Below are positions 9,121 to 17,830 of a stretch of DNA of 64,000 bases, piece by piece. Position numbers and translations under genes: made by a program. This DNA comes from SKHV01 sp963678565 (lineage in GTDB: Bacteria; Bacteroidota; Bacteroidia; Bacteroidales; Prolixibacteraceae). The stretch spans positions 2,170,001 to 2,234,000 of the forward strand of contig OY782875.1 of assembly GCA_963678565.1 (NCBI GenBank), read 5' to 3'. Each line of letters opens with the position of its first letter. Position 1 is the stretch's first letter. The notes below the pieces were generated by a model. The model was given only the letters and a program-made list of their open reading frames with translations, ran no database searches and was not told the DNA's origin.

Positions 9121-9246
9121 TAACGGTAAATTGTATGAGTAGTGGCAGATTGCGTGGCTCTTTCCTGTCAAGCCGCTATGCAGTTTGAGCGGGTTACAAA
9201 CCTTGATATTTACCACATCGCCTGCCATTACTTATACAAAATGTTA
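9121..9246 (-). repeat. attC-6 recombination site
   Basis: Family II (gagtagtggcag / ctgccattactta, tip gtcaagccgctatgcagtttgagcggg). Left flank gtgcccTAAC matches attC-5's GTTAgggcac; right core GTTAggtgctgg opens the DprA/PRTase/HAD cassette. Confidence 0.9.
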
Positions 9247-9283
9247 GGTGCTGGTGTTTTATTTTCATTCATAGAATTGGCTG

Positions 9284-10282
9284 TTAATCAAATAGATTTA
9301 CCTGATAAGCTGTTGATTGATTATTGTTTTTGTTTTTTGATTTCACCATACTGATAATTTCTTCCAATCTTTTTGGTGTTAGTATTGTAATATCTTTTTG
9401 TTCAGCAATTAACTGTCGATTTAAATCGAACATTGGATTATTCAAATCAATTTTTTGGTCATACATTACTGCTTGGGTGATGTTGTAATCTTTTGCAAAT
9501 CCCATTGCTAACCTTGCTCCACTATCTAATTTTTGGTCAAACATTTTCCATCTTTTAGCTGAATCTTGTGCGTAACTTGCAGCCAAAATTATAGCATCAC
9601 AAAATAATGCTTGTAATCTATCTCTATCTTTGTAACGACTACTTAAATCCATTGAAGATTTATGTTGGTCAAAGTATTCTGTTATTAAAAGCCCACCTTC
9701 TTCGACTATTTTAAATGCCAAACTTTTATTCTTTGCAGGCATAATATTATTTAATGGACTGGGTAAAACTGCAACAGTTTTTCCACCTTTAAGTGCTTGC
9801 TTATGTGCTATGCTATCGCATCCAAAAGCTAATCCACTGACAACCGTCACATTTTGTTTAACAATTTCTGCAACTATCTTTTGTTCTCTAATTTCAATAG
9901 CTTCGTCCGGGTTAAGAAGACCAATAACAGTTATGTTACTATTATCGATATTTAGCAAATTAATATTGCCTTTGTAAAAAAGAAATATAGGACGTTCACT
10001 TTCTTTTACATTTCCCCTATATTTTGGAAAATCTTTGTCGCCAATTGCGACAATGCCATCGCAACTTTCTTCAAATTTTTCAATTTGATTAATGATTTGT
10101 TTTTTATTGAACTCAAAATCTTCAATTGTTATTAAATCATCTTGTTTTGACTTATTATTTAGAATTGAAACAATTTCCTCAACACTTTCATTACCTATTA
10201 AATTCTTCACTATCCAAGCTCTACCTACTCCTTTGTATGATTTTGCTGTTATAATATTTAATGCATTGTCTGTAAATTTCAT
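9284..10282 (-). CDS. DprA/Smf-like SLOG-domain protein
   Basis: 332 aa. The core matches the DprA Rossmann-like fold: VVSGLAFGCDSIAHKQAL at about residues 147-164, then GGKTVAVLPSPL and AFKIVEEGGLLITEYF. A nucleotide- or DNA-binding protein. Canonical DprA loads RecA on transforming ssDNA, but here the first motif is divergent (ITVIGLLNPDE) and the protein ends a three-gene operon after a phosphoribosyltransferase and a HAD hydrolase. A nucleotide-sensing or conflict role is therefore more likely than competence. The stop lies about 38 nt from attC-6. Confidence 0.8.
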   Translation of the reverse strand: MKFTDNALNIITAKSYKGVGRAWIVKNLIGNESVEEIVSILNNKSKQDDLITIEDFEFNKKQIINQIEKFEESCDGIVAIGDKDFPKYRGNVKESERPIFLFYKGNINLLNIDNSNITVIGLLNPDEAIEIREQKIVAEIVKQNVTVVSGLAFGCDSIAHKQALKGGKTVAVLPSPLNNIMPAKNKSLAFKIVEEGGLLITEYFDQHKSSMDLSSRYKDRDRLQALFCDAIILAASYAQDSAKRWKMFDQKLDSGARLAMGFAKDYNITQAVMYDQKIDLNNPMFDLNRQLIAEQKDITILTPKRLEEIISMVKSKNKNNNQSTAYQVNLFD

Positions 10283-10294
10283 TTTAAAATTGTT

Positions 10295-10921
10295 TTAGTG
10301 GTTATGCACTGTATTTCCAATTGCATAGAAAGTAACTGAATTTGCTCCACGATTAAATAATGATTGTATCATATCTTCATCAATATTTACAGTTTTTGTA
10401 TAAATATCATCAATCAATAGAATATCACGTCCATTAATATTTTCAGAAAAATTGCAGGTGTCAGAACTGATACCTGGATATGGTTCTAAACCATCATTTA
10501 CATAGCCTTCCATAGGTCTTCTAAGGTGTGTTGTCTTCGTATTTGTATGTCGCACAATATAATTTGTTCCGTCCATAAAATCATTACCTAACCGATTTAC
10601 TGCATTACTAATAGTTGCTTTGAAAAGTAATTGATTTGGACGATATGTATTATCTGCTTTGGCTCTTGGTATAACACAAACTGTCAAAGGGGTTAAATGA
10701 ATTTGCCTTACAATTTCTGGAAGGTCATTTAGAAGTATTCGCAAGAATTGTTGTTGGGCTTCTTGAATTCTATAGTCTGACCAATTATGGTGTGGGTCAT
10801 TTTTTAATTTGTACAGAAAATTTGGGTTGTTAGGTAGGTCAACGCCACCGAAATCAGTATGATAAAACCCTTGAATGTTTTGTGTTAAGTAATCATTTCG
10901 TTCAATCGTAAAAGGTGTCAT
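10295..10921 (-). CDS. phosphoribosyltransferase-fold protein
   Basis: 208 aa. The PRPP-binding loop is DILLIDDIYTKTVN (residues about 170-183), the type I PRTase consensus of two acids followed by T-x-x-T/V. An upstream VCVIPRAKADN resembles the first PRTase strand. The enzyme would transfer or hydrolyse PRPP-linked bases, but the N-terminal ~80 aa are unrecognised and may set specificity. Three nt separate it from the HAD gene and 12 nt from the DprA-like gene, so the trio is one transcript. Confidence 0.75.
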   Translation of the reverse strand: MTPFTIERNDYLTQNIQGFYHTDFGGVDLPNNPNFLYKLKNDPHHNWSDYRIQEAQQQFLRILLNDLPEIVRQIHLTPLTVCVIPRAKADNTYRPNQLLFKATISNAVNRLGNDFMDGTNYIVRHTNTKTTHLRRPMEGYVNDGLEPYPGISSDTCNFSENINGRDILLIDDIYTKTVNIDEDMIQSLFNRGANSVTFYAIGNTVHNH

Positions 10922-10924
10922 ATT

Positions 10925-11518
10925 TTAAAGGCTTAAAATGTTATTAATCGAAATTCCTGCAAGGATAGCATCTTCAATTTCTTGTTTTTCATTTTCAAAA
11001 ACAATAACGGTTTGAGCCGATAGGTTCAAACAAGATATTGCGTTTTTGTATTTGTTTATTCGATTTCCATTTTTTGGAGTTTGTCGGAAAAACAAATTGC
11101 TAAATTTATCAATAAGATTATAATAATTCAATATCATCAACGCCCTATCTTCTCGACAATTTGTAACTAAAACAGTTTTATTCGTCTTGTAATATTGCAT
11201 TAAAATATCCACTACTGATTTTCTTAGTTTTGTATGAGACAAATGTTCTTTATAGTTTATCTCTTTTTGTTGTATTATTTTTCTATACTCAATTTCCGTC
11301 AAATTTGGAGCGACAGTTTTCAATGAAGTACGATTGAATCTTTCTGTCGGTTCGAATTGAATTTCCTTGTCCAATGCAACTACTGATTGTATCGAATTTT
11401 TATACGACAAAAAATTTGCAAAATCCGTGTCAACTAATGTTCCATCCATATCGAAAAATAAAACAGTGTCTTCAACTATTTTGAGTTTAATGTTTTCTAT
11501 TATTTCGGTTTCCTCCAT
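10925..11518 (-). CDS. HAD-superfamily hydrolase
   Basis: 197 aa. Motif I VLFFDMDGTLVDTD (residues about 19-32) supplies the two catalytic Asp; motif II is VLVTNCRED; the motif IV region is IVFENEKQEIEDAILAGI. Likely a small phosphatase, for instance on a nucleotide or sugar-phosphate product of the adjacent PRTase. First gene of the three-gene cassette. Confidence 0.82.
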   Translation of the reverse strand: MEETEIIENIKLKIVEDTVLFFDMDGTLVDTDFANFLSYKNSIQSVVALDKEIQFEPTERFNRTSLKTVAPNLTEIEYRKIIQQKEINYKEHLSHTKLRKSVVDILMQYYKTNKTVLVTNCREDRALMILNYYNLIDKFSNLFFRQTPKNGNRINKYKNAISCLNLSAQTVIVFENEKQEIEDAILAGISINNILSL

Positions 11519-11583
11519 TATAGACTTTTTGGGGTTTTGCTATATGTTGTCTGGTTGTGTTGGTCGTCCGTTACACTTGCACC

Positions 11584-11710
11584 TAACGGAAAATTGTAAG
11601 TTGGCGTTGCGGATTGCGGGTGATTGTCTGTCCGCGAGGACGAAGACAATCAAGCGGGAATCCGAGGCGACAACCTGCACCGACACCGCAATGCAATTTA
11701 CAAAGTGTTA
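11584..11710 (-). repeat. attC-7 recombination site
   Basis: Family IV (gattgtctgtccgcgaggacgaagacaatc tip hairpin). Left flank gcaccTAAC matches GTTAggtgc of attC-6. Right core GTTAtgcttag. Confidence 0.9.
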
Positions 11711-11733
11711 TGCTTAGTGTTTTATTTTTCATC

Positions 11734-12717
11734 TTAAAAAGATTCTGGGAAATTGTAAATATAGATAGGTTTATTATCAAATGTTTCTATTTTCGATAGA
11801 TCTTCCTTGTTTATATTAATTTCTCTTCCTTCCGATACTTTTAAGATTAGTTCACTCAATATGAAACCTTTTACAATTTCGTCTACGTTGTTTTTGTAAT
11901 TATCAATACTAATTATCATCTGAGCTCCAGCAAGATCTTGGATACTTAATATTTTACCATTATTATAATAATCTCTTGCATCGACAGCAATATTATCACA
12001 TAATAGATGGATATTATTTTTAATAACTTTAAAAAAGAAGTTATTCTTTTGATCCTCTACTATATTTTCAAATGGGTTATTTCCTGCAAAAAAGTTCAGT
12101 GATAAATCTCTATCTATTTCAAAAGGTTTGCTGCGAATTGAGTCTATTGATATTGGTTTTTTATTAACGATAATATATATTTCATTGTAATAAAAAGCAT
12201 TATACTCCAATTTTTCTTTTAATTCATTTGGTAGTAATTTCGATTCAGGTTTTATAAAAATTTCATCCTCTCCAAATTCTTCGCGAAAAGGTATAACAAT
12301 CTTATATTCGTTTAATAAAACATCAGATGGAATGTTTCTTAAGTTTTTCTTTAATAGGCTTAATTCTTTTTTAAACCGTTTATCAAAATTGCTGATGTTT
12401 GTACTGTCTTTACTTAATAAAATATTACATGAAAGTCTCAATTCTCTAACAGGATTCAATGACCTATTAATGTCATTTAATATTTCATTATTTATTTTTA
12501 TTTCAGCTAAAGTAGATTTTTGATCAATAATATATTCAACAGATTGAGATACAATAGAGATAACCATAGCTACAATCATTGTGGTTAGAATATTTCTACC
12601 GTTTTTAGTAATATTTCCATCTTTGTCCTTAAAATCATGTAGTATGCCATATATTCCGATTAGGCTACCAAATATGATAGAAATAAATTTTAATACAATT
12701 AGGATAGTTTGTAGCAT
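11734..12717 (-). CDS. membrane-anchored protein with coiled-coil and soluble domain
   Basis: 327 aa. Two N-terminal membrane segments (about residues 5-23 and 42-60), then a predicted coiled coil (STLAEIKINNEILNDINRSL) and about 220 aa of cytoplasmic or periplasmic sequence with no motif I recognise. The architecture resembles membrane effectors and sensors, but no function can be assigned. Single-gene cassette. Confidence 0.6.
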   Translation of the reverse strand: MLQTILIVLKFISIIFGSLIGIYGILHDFKDKDGNITKNGRNILTTMIVAMVISIVSQSVEYIIDQKSTLAEIKINNEILNDINRSLNPVRELRLSCNILLSKDSTNISNFDKRFKKELSLLKKNLRNIPSDVLLNEYKIVIPFREEFGEDEIFIKPESKLLPNELKEKLEYNAFYYNEIYIIVNKKPISIDSIRSKPFEIDRDLSLNFFAGNNPFENIVEDQKNNFFFKVIKNNIHLLCDNIAVDARDYYNNGKILSIQDLAGAQMIISIDNYKNNVDEIVKGFILSELILKVSEGREININKEDLSKIETFDNKPIYIYNFPESF

Positions 12718-12738
12718 ATCAGTAAATTACATTAAGCA

Positions 12739-12866
12739 TAACGGAAAATTGTAAGTTGTCGTTGCGGATTGCGGGTGATTGTCCGTCCGCAGGACGATAG
12801 ACAATCGTGCGGGAATCCGAGGCGACAACCTGCACCGAACGCCGCAATGCAATTTACAAAATGTTA
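12739..12866 (-). repeat. attC-8 recombination site
   Basis: Family IV, nearly identical to attC-18. Left flank aagcaTAAC matches GTTAtgctt; right core GTTAacgcctgg. Confidence 0.9.
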
Positions 12867-12903
12867 ACGCCTGGCTTTATTTTTATAATTTATCATTTCA
12901 ATT

Positions 12904-13098
12904 TCAAAGTTTAATTAATTCTCGAAACATCATTACAAATCCAATTATTATTAGTCCAAATGAACCAACGAATAATTTTATGTGAGAAGCATAACCGCCT
13001 TTGTCTCCGGAAATTCGTTTTTTTAAAATCCAAATAAAGATTATTAAACCAAGTGAGAAAAAACAAAATCCAATTACAAATTTCCAGAAGTATAGCAT
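12904..13098 (-). CDS. small two-helix membrane protein
   Basis: 64 aa with two hydrophobic segments (FVIGFCFFSLGLIIFIWIL and LFVGSFGLIIIGFVMMF) separated by a basic loop. Second gene of a two-gene cassette; an overlapping frame on the same strand is less protein-like. Family not recognised. Confidence 0.55.
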   Translation of the reverse strand: MLYFWKFVIGFCFFSLGLIIFIWILKKRISGDKGGYASHIKLFVGSFGLIIIGFVMMFRELIKL

Positions 13099-13161
13099 AG
13101 TTCAATTTAATAAGTTGTCTGTTGAGTTTAATTATTTGTCTTAATGAATTGCATTTTCAAC

Positions 13162-13572
13162 TCAATTATATTTTCGCTTAATATTAGAAAAATTTGAGTC
13201 TAATTTTTGTCTCAAAATCTCATAGTTTATCAAATCATTCATATTTGATATAACTATCTTTTTCCCATTTACTCGTAGTAATAGGTTTCGTTGATCTACT
13301 CTTATTGTCTGAATTTCTTCCCATTGGTCAATGTCTTTATAGTAAATGTTTTTTTCTTCAAATACTATATTCTTAATTGTCACGTAATCAGTTTTAACTA
13401 TAATCCAACTAATCATTTTTAAATGAAAGTAAAGCAAATAACACCAGAGAGGAAGTCCAAATCCGAAAAATAATAACCTATTATCTCCTTGAGTATAGCC
13501 TAATCTCATGATGATTATAGTAAAAACAATCATAATGAGCTGAAAAATTATTATCAAAATAAATCTAATCAT
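13162..13572 (-). CDS. membrane protein with PH-like C-terminal domain
   Basis: 136 aa from the ATG at 13572; the frame can be opened 6 codons earlier at a TTG, but the ATG is preferred. Two membrane segments (residues 2-22 and about 34-54) are followed by about 80 aa with YYKDIDQWEEIQTIRVDQRN and LLLRVNGKKIVISN, a pattern seen in bacterial PH/YcxB-like small membrane proteins. Role unknown. Confidence 0.6.
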   Translation of the reverse strand: MIRFILIIIFQLIMIVFTIIIMRLGYTQGDNRLLFFGFGLPLWCYLLYFHLKMISWIIVKTDYVTIKNIVFEEKNIYYKDIDQWEEIQTIRVDQRNLLLRVNGKKIVISNMNDLINYEILRQKLDSNFSNIKRKYN

Positions 13573-13603
13573 TTTGCGATGGTGCGTCAATTTAGCTTGG
13601 CGT

Positions 13604-13730
13604 TAACGGTCACTTGTAAGTTGTCGTTGCGGATTTCGGAGCTCGTTCCTGTCCGCGAGGACGGAACGAAGTTGCGAGAATCCAGCGAACGACACACCAC
13701 GAACCCCGCAATGCAATTTACAATTTGTTA
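13604..13730 (-). repeat. attC-9 recombination site
   Basis: Family V (ccagcgaacgacac block). Left flank ggcgtTAAC matches GTTAacgcc of attC-8. Right core GTTAgggtgc matches gcaccc before attC-10, giving the TIR cassette. Confidence 0.92.
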
Positions 13731-13741
13731 GGGTGCGTATT

Positions 13742-14614
13742 TTATTTATCTGTAAGGTTTTCAACTTTTATTGTTTTATTATTGATGTCAACTAATACTT
13801 TATACATTCCAATTTTTGTAACAGAAAGCGAATCTCTAATTTTTCTGGGCAATACAATTCTGTTGTTAAATCTACCATATCTCGCAAAATCGCCATGAAC
13901 TTCTGTTCCATTACCAGTTTTAAAAGTTACAACATCGCCAAAATTGTACGTCCCAAAATAGTTTTCGAACTGTATTGGTAGAACTACAGCATCAAAATTT
14001 GATAAATCTTTTTTACTGTATGCCTCACGCACCTCAAGTGGAATTTGATTTGCTAAAAAGTTAGAAATACTTTTGTAGCCAACTATTTTGTATTGTAACT
14101 CAATCAATTCATTTTTCTCTGAGTATTTGAGGGAATTTTTTCCAATTAATTCATTTTTGTCTGAAGATTGAAGCTGGCTTTTTGACTGTTGGATACTTCT
14201 AACTAAATTCTTTAATCTATTATAGTAGTTGTCATCTAAAAACTCTAAAATTCCATGTCTTAGATAAACAATTTCTTTTGATAAATCCTCATGCAGCAAA
14301 TTACTTAATGGTTTTGGAATTTCGCATGGTCTATAGAGAATTGGAATAATTTTTTCCAGAGTTTCCAGTTCAACAAATTTTAATGCGTTTTCTAATTCAT
14401 ATTTCACCCAGTCCGATTCAACCGCAATTGGAGAAAGTATAATCATAAAGTGCGATGATGATTCAAGAGCTGAATTCAGTTTATCCAACAAACTATCCCC
14501 TGGTAATAATTCATCTTCGTCAAGCCATGTCTCAATGCCGTTTAAGTTTAAATCACTTTTTAATTTTCTGACAAATGGTTTGTCAGCACTACTATGAGAA
14601 ATGAATACTTTCAT
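13742..14614 (-). CDS. TIR-domain protein
   Basis: 290 aa. Residues 1-130 are a TIR domain: MKVFISHSSADKPFVRKL (box 1), TWLDEDELLPGDSL (BB-loop), and SPIAVESDWVKYELENAL with the putative catalytic Glu at residue 73. Bacterial TIR domains hydrolyse NAD+ or make cyclic ADP-ribose signals in anti-phage defence. After a ~35-residue charged linker, residues 170-290 form a separate all-beta-looking domain (GTYNFGDVVTFKTGNGTEV, YGRFNNRIVLPRKI) that I do not recognise and that may sense the trigger. Single-gene cassette. Confidence 0.85.
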   Translation of the reverse strand: MKVFISHSSADKPFVRKLKSDLNLNGIETWLDEDELLPGDSLLDKLNSALESSSHFMIILSPIAVESDWVKYELENALKFVELETLEKIIPILYRPCEIPKPLSNLLHEDLSKEIVYLRHGILEFLDDNYYNRLKNLVRSIQQSKSQLQSSDKNELIGKNSLKYSEKNELIELQYKIVGYKSISNFLANQIPLEVREAYSKKDLSNFDAVVLPIQFENYFGTYNFGDVVTFKTGNGTEVHGDFARYGRFNNRIVLPRKIRDSLSVTKIGMYKVLVDINNKTIKVENLTDK

Positions 14615-14672
14615 ATTTTTTTCATTACTTCAAGTTTATGATACAGTTACTTTCGAAGGTCAATATGCACCC

Positions 14673-14800
14673 TAACGGAAAATTGTAAGTTGTCGGTGTG
14701 GATTGCGGGTGATTGTCTGTCCGCAAGGACGAAGACAATCATGCGAGAATCCGAGGCGACAACCTGCACCGGACACCGCAATGCAATTTACAAAATGTTA
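14673..14800 (-). repeat. attC-10 recombination site
   Basis: Family IV. Left flank gcaccCTAAC closes the TIR cassette; right core GTTAtggct opens the next. Confidence 0.92.
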
Positions 14801-14803
14801 TGG

Positions 14804-15469
14804 CTAGTATTTATTTTTCATTTCATCTAAAATCTCTTTACTATAAATCATGTCAAATGAATCATAGTCAAATTTGTAGTCCTTTTTAGTCGGAAAAACT
14901 CCATCCATTTTTATCTCTGAAAACATATAGCCATATATATAATCCAAATCACAGTCTTTATTGTCAACCGAATCAGTTTCAGATATCACGTTTTCTCTCC
15001 AAAATCTCAGTGAATTTTCAATCTCTAAAAGTTTTTCTTTGGATAACTCATCAAATGTTATTTCATAAATTGCATTACAGTCAATAATATTATTGTTGTC
15101 ATCAAGGAAATATTTTCGAGAAGTTGGTGTTTCGTCCTGTAACAAGGTCATTGGTTCTCCATCGCAATTTAGATATCGTTCGATAATAAAATCTTTTCCA
15201 TATTCAAATGAGATATTGTTAATCCCATACAATGGATTTGCATCTTTGATTTTTCCGTTAACAAGGAATTGAATTGAAACTACTCTGTTTTTATTATCAA
15301 CAGTCTCCTTAATCAAGAATTTTTTGTTTGTTGTATCTCTAATATTCCATTTTTCAATTCTTGACATACTCTCAGTCGGTTGGTATGAATGATATAAAGT
15401 TTTAAAATCCTGCGCATTACAAGTTGAAAAACCAAATATTATTATCAATGTGAGAATGAGTTGTTTCAT
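14804..15469 (-). CDS. secreted hypothetical protein
   Basis: 221 aa from the ATG at 15469 (MKQLILTLIIIFGFSTCNAQ, signal peptide, possible lipobox STC). The frame is open 42 codons further upstream, but that stretch is attC-11 sequence and not protein. The mature part is acidic with no recognised domain. The stop lies 4 nt from the attC-10 core. Confidence 0.65.
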   Translation of the reverse strand: MKQLILTLIIIFGFSTCNAQDFKTLYHSYQPTESMSRIEKWNIRDTTNKKFLIKETVDNKNRVVSIQFLVNGKIKDANPLYGINNISFEYGKDFIIERYLNCDGEPMTLLQDETPTSRKYFLDDNNNIIDCNAIYEITFDELSKEKLLEIENSLRFWRENVISETDSVDNKDCDLDYIYGYMFSEIKMDGVFPTKKDYKFDYDSFDMIYSKEILDEMKNKY

Positions 15470-15486
15470 CGGATTTATATTAGCCA

Positions 15487-15614
15487 TAACGGTCACTTGT
15501 AAGTTGTCGTTGCGGATTTCGAAGAGCGTTCCTGTCCGAAGGACACGGAACTGCGAAACGAGAATCCAGCGAACGACACCGCATGAACCCCGCAATGCAA
15601 TTTACAATTTGTTG
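15487..15614 (-). repeat. attC-11 recombination site
   Basis: Family V. Left flank agccaTAAC pairs with GTTAtggct; right core GTTGgcggtag. Confidence 0.9.
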
Positions 15615-15625
15615 GCGGTAGTTTT

Positions 15626-16615
15626 TTATTTTATTAATTCAACTTTATCTACTACATCGAAGCCTTTGGTTTTACTAAATTTCATATTGTGTACGAAGTT
15701 TTGCATACTGTCAGATGGGTCAATTGTTTTTAAATTCAGTTTCTTGATTGTCTCAGGTGGCAGAATAATTGATAAAATAGGCTGATTCTCTAAATGTCCT
15801 GTTGCACTGTTTAACATTTCTGCCATTGCATTAACTCGAATAAACTCAAGAGGTAAATAAGAAAATATTTCTCTCGCAACCCTGAGTACTGAACTGCAAA
15901 TATGGTCTTGGTATAGTTCATTAAATTTACCTTTTGCCATATTTTTCTTAGAAAGTTTACCTGTCGTGGTTTGTCTAAGTTCATAGTTCGGGATAACTTC
16001 ATCGCTATTGACACTTAAATCAACATCCAAATATTTACTCTCGAAATTTATATTTAGGTGAGTGCCTAATTCTCCGATTTCTGAGAATGGATTATAATAT
16101 TCAATCGCATTTTTATATGCTTCAATTTCTCCGTTTTTGACTCCGTTAGCAATTTGCTGAAGTTCTTGCCAATCTTTCAAATCTTCTTGATACTGATTGT
16201 GTCTTGATTCGTTATCCGTTTCGTCTTTAAGCCGGGCTGTCTCTATTTGTTTTTTTAATTTATCTATCTTTTTTTCGGTTGAACCGAACAACTTGTCAAA
16301 GAATGATGGTTTGAAACTATCTAATTTTTCTTTAGCGAGTTTCTCATTATCAAATTTTTTCGTTGGTTCTTTGGGAGGTTGAGTTTTTTGAATTTTATCC
16401 CAATCTATTGTTTCACTGCAATCTTTATGAACAGATTGAATCATATTTACGTAATTTTCCCAATCTTCTACAGCTTGCCTGGCATCGTCAATTTCTTGAA
16501 GTTTTTGTTGTTCTTTAAATCTTTTTGCAGCATCTCTGGCTTGTCTCTGTTGTTCGCGTTCAATTCTTCGGACAGCAGCACCATATGAACGCATTACTCC
16601 TTTTACTGTAGTCAT
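15626..16615 (-). CDS. coiled-coil hypothetical protein
   Basis: 329 aa, start MTTVKGVMRSYGAAVRRIER. Residues 10-170 are strongly charged and helical with heptad character (RIEREQQRQARDAAKRFKEQ; KKIDKLKKQIETARL). The C-terminal ~150 aa look globular (VLRVAREIFSYLPLEFIRVN). No signal peptide, so probably cytoplasmic. Family not recognised. Confidence 0.65.
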   Translation of the reverse strand: MTTVKGVMRSYGAAVRRIEREQQRQARDAAKRFKEQQKLQEIDDARQAVEDWENYVNMIQSVHKDCSETIDWDKIQKTQPPKEPTKKFDNEKLAKEKLDSFKPSFFDKLFGSTEKKIDKLKKQIETARLKDETDNESRHNQYQEDLKDWQELQQIANGVKNGEIEAYKNAIEYYNPFSEIGELGTHLNINFESKYLDVDLSVNSDEVIPNYELRQTTTGKLSKKNMAKGKFNELYQDHICSSVLRVAREIFSYLPLEFIRVNAMAEMLNSATGHLENQPILSIILPPETIKKLNLKTIDPSDSMQNFVHNMKFSKTKGFDVVDKVELIK

Positions 16616-16697
16616 TTTATTAATTTTTGGTTTAATTACTTAGTGTCTTATTTTCTCAAAACATTGTCAATGATTTTGCAGTTTTCAAAATTACCGC

Positions 16698-16825
16698 CAA
16701 CGGTCACTTGTAAGTTGTCGTTGCGGATTTCGGAGAGCGTTCCTGTCCGAAGGACACGGAACTGCGAAACGAAAATCCAGCGAACGACACCGCACGAACC
16801 CCGCAATGCAATTTACAATTTGTTG
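16698..16825 (-). repeat. attC-12 recombination site
   Basis: Family V, near-identical to attC-11. Left flank accgcCAAC matches GTTGgcggt; right core GTTGtgctcc. The last codons and stop of the Shedu-like gene lie inside its right arm. Confidence 0.9.
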
Positions 16826-17625
16826 TGCTCCGTTTTTTTATTTTTCAAATAGTCATTACAACAATCAATTATGTTGTCATAGTGAATTATTCGAACACTT
16901 TTTCTGCTTTTTCTCTTTAATCGATAAGTTTTTTCGTTAAAATGTTCTCGTTTCCCCGCGACTACAAGAAAGTGTATTCGACTTTTATCTAACTCATAAA
17001 ATTCTGATGGTAAATCAAGTTTTTTGTTTTTGTATATTTTAAACACATTTTTCAATGAATTAAAATTTGATTCTATCCATAATTCCCAGTCTTCAATTTG
17101 GTTTAATCCTTTTCTATAAGACTCTCCCAATTCTCCATTTTTTTTAGTCGTATCTTTGTTAGGATGCTCGAACTCAATAAATACGAATTCATATCCTCCT
17201 GAGTTTTTACCCACTAAAAGAAAATCACAGATATACTGTGGTGGCAGAGGAAATTCGCGGAATAAGTATGAATCATGATGTCCAAAATCATAATATTCAA
17301 ATAAAGCCTCAAGAATAAAATAGGCTTCGTTGTTTCTTATGAAATTTAAAATATCTCGCTCTGTAGAATTGTTTTCTCTGATTATCAGCGAAAAGTTTTT
17401 AAGTAAGGAGTAACAATTTTTATGTTTTTGATAATTGAATAGCAAATAATTATTTGGGAACAAGGACTCAAAGTGATAACCCGCTGTCGGCATCATCTCA
17501 TGATATTTATAAAATTCAGGAACAGATAATCCTTTTTCTTTTTTGGACTCTGCATATTTTTTTGCTGAATCAAATTGTTTTTGTTCTTTATCAGTTAAAT
17601 AGGAATAATCTCTTCTGAAAATCAT
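16813..17625 (-). CDS. Shedu-like DUF4263 nuclease-fold protein
   Basis: 270 aa. Residues 130-180 match the DUF4263/SduA core: CDFLLVGK (D134), VFIEFEHPN (E151-x-E153) and QIEDWELWI (Q176), then RIHFLVVAGKREHF. This is a PD-(D/E)xK-like fold in which the usual Lys is replaced by Glu, so nuclease activity is uncertain. Shedu proteins are single-gene anti-phage systems, and this gene is alone in its cassette. The final residues NKL and the stop are encoded by the attC-12 arm, so its C-terminus depends on which attC follows. Confidence 0.75.
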   Translation of the reverse strand: MIFRRDYSYLTDKEQKQFDSAKKYAESKKEKGLSVPEFYKYHEMMPTAGYHFESLFPNNYLLFNYQKHKNCYSLLKNFSLIIRENNSTERDILNFIRNNEAYFILEALFEYYDFGHHDSYLFREFPLPPQYICDFLLVGKNSGGYEFVFIEFEHPNKDTTKKNGELGESYRKGLNQIEDWELWIESNFNSLKNVFKIYKNKKLDLPSEFYELDKSRIHFLVVAGKREHFNEKTYRLKRKSRKSVRIIHYDNIIDCCNDYLKNKKTEHNKL

Positions 17626-17670
17626 TTTAACTTTAATTTAGTAAGGTGACTTTTCTTTTAAAATGGAGCA

Positions 17671-17796
17671 CAACGGTAAATTGTATGTTGCGTAGGGGGT
17701 TTCGGAGAGCGTTACTGTCGACCGTTACACCTTAATTTGATTAAAGCTGCGAAGCTCGAAAACCGCTGAACCCCCTATGGAATATACAAAATGTTG
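17671..17796 (-). repeat. attC-13 recombination site
   Basis: Family VI (gcgtaggggg / ccccctatggaatatac). Left flank gagcaCAAC matches GTTGtgctc; right core GTTGgctgctgg. Confidence 0.88.
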
Positions 17797-17830
17797 GCTG
17801 CTGGGCTTTATTCATTACTTTTCTCTTTTT

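Noticed and set aside
14804..15595. Longer N-termini for the genes starting at 15469 and 61223.
   Set aside because: The extra residues are encoded by attC-11 and attC-47; internal ATGs give a signal peptide or a clean helical start.
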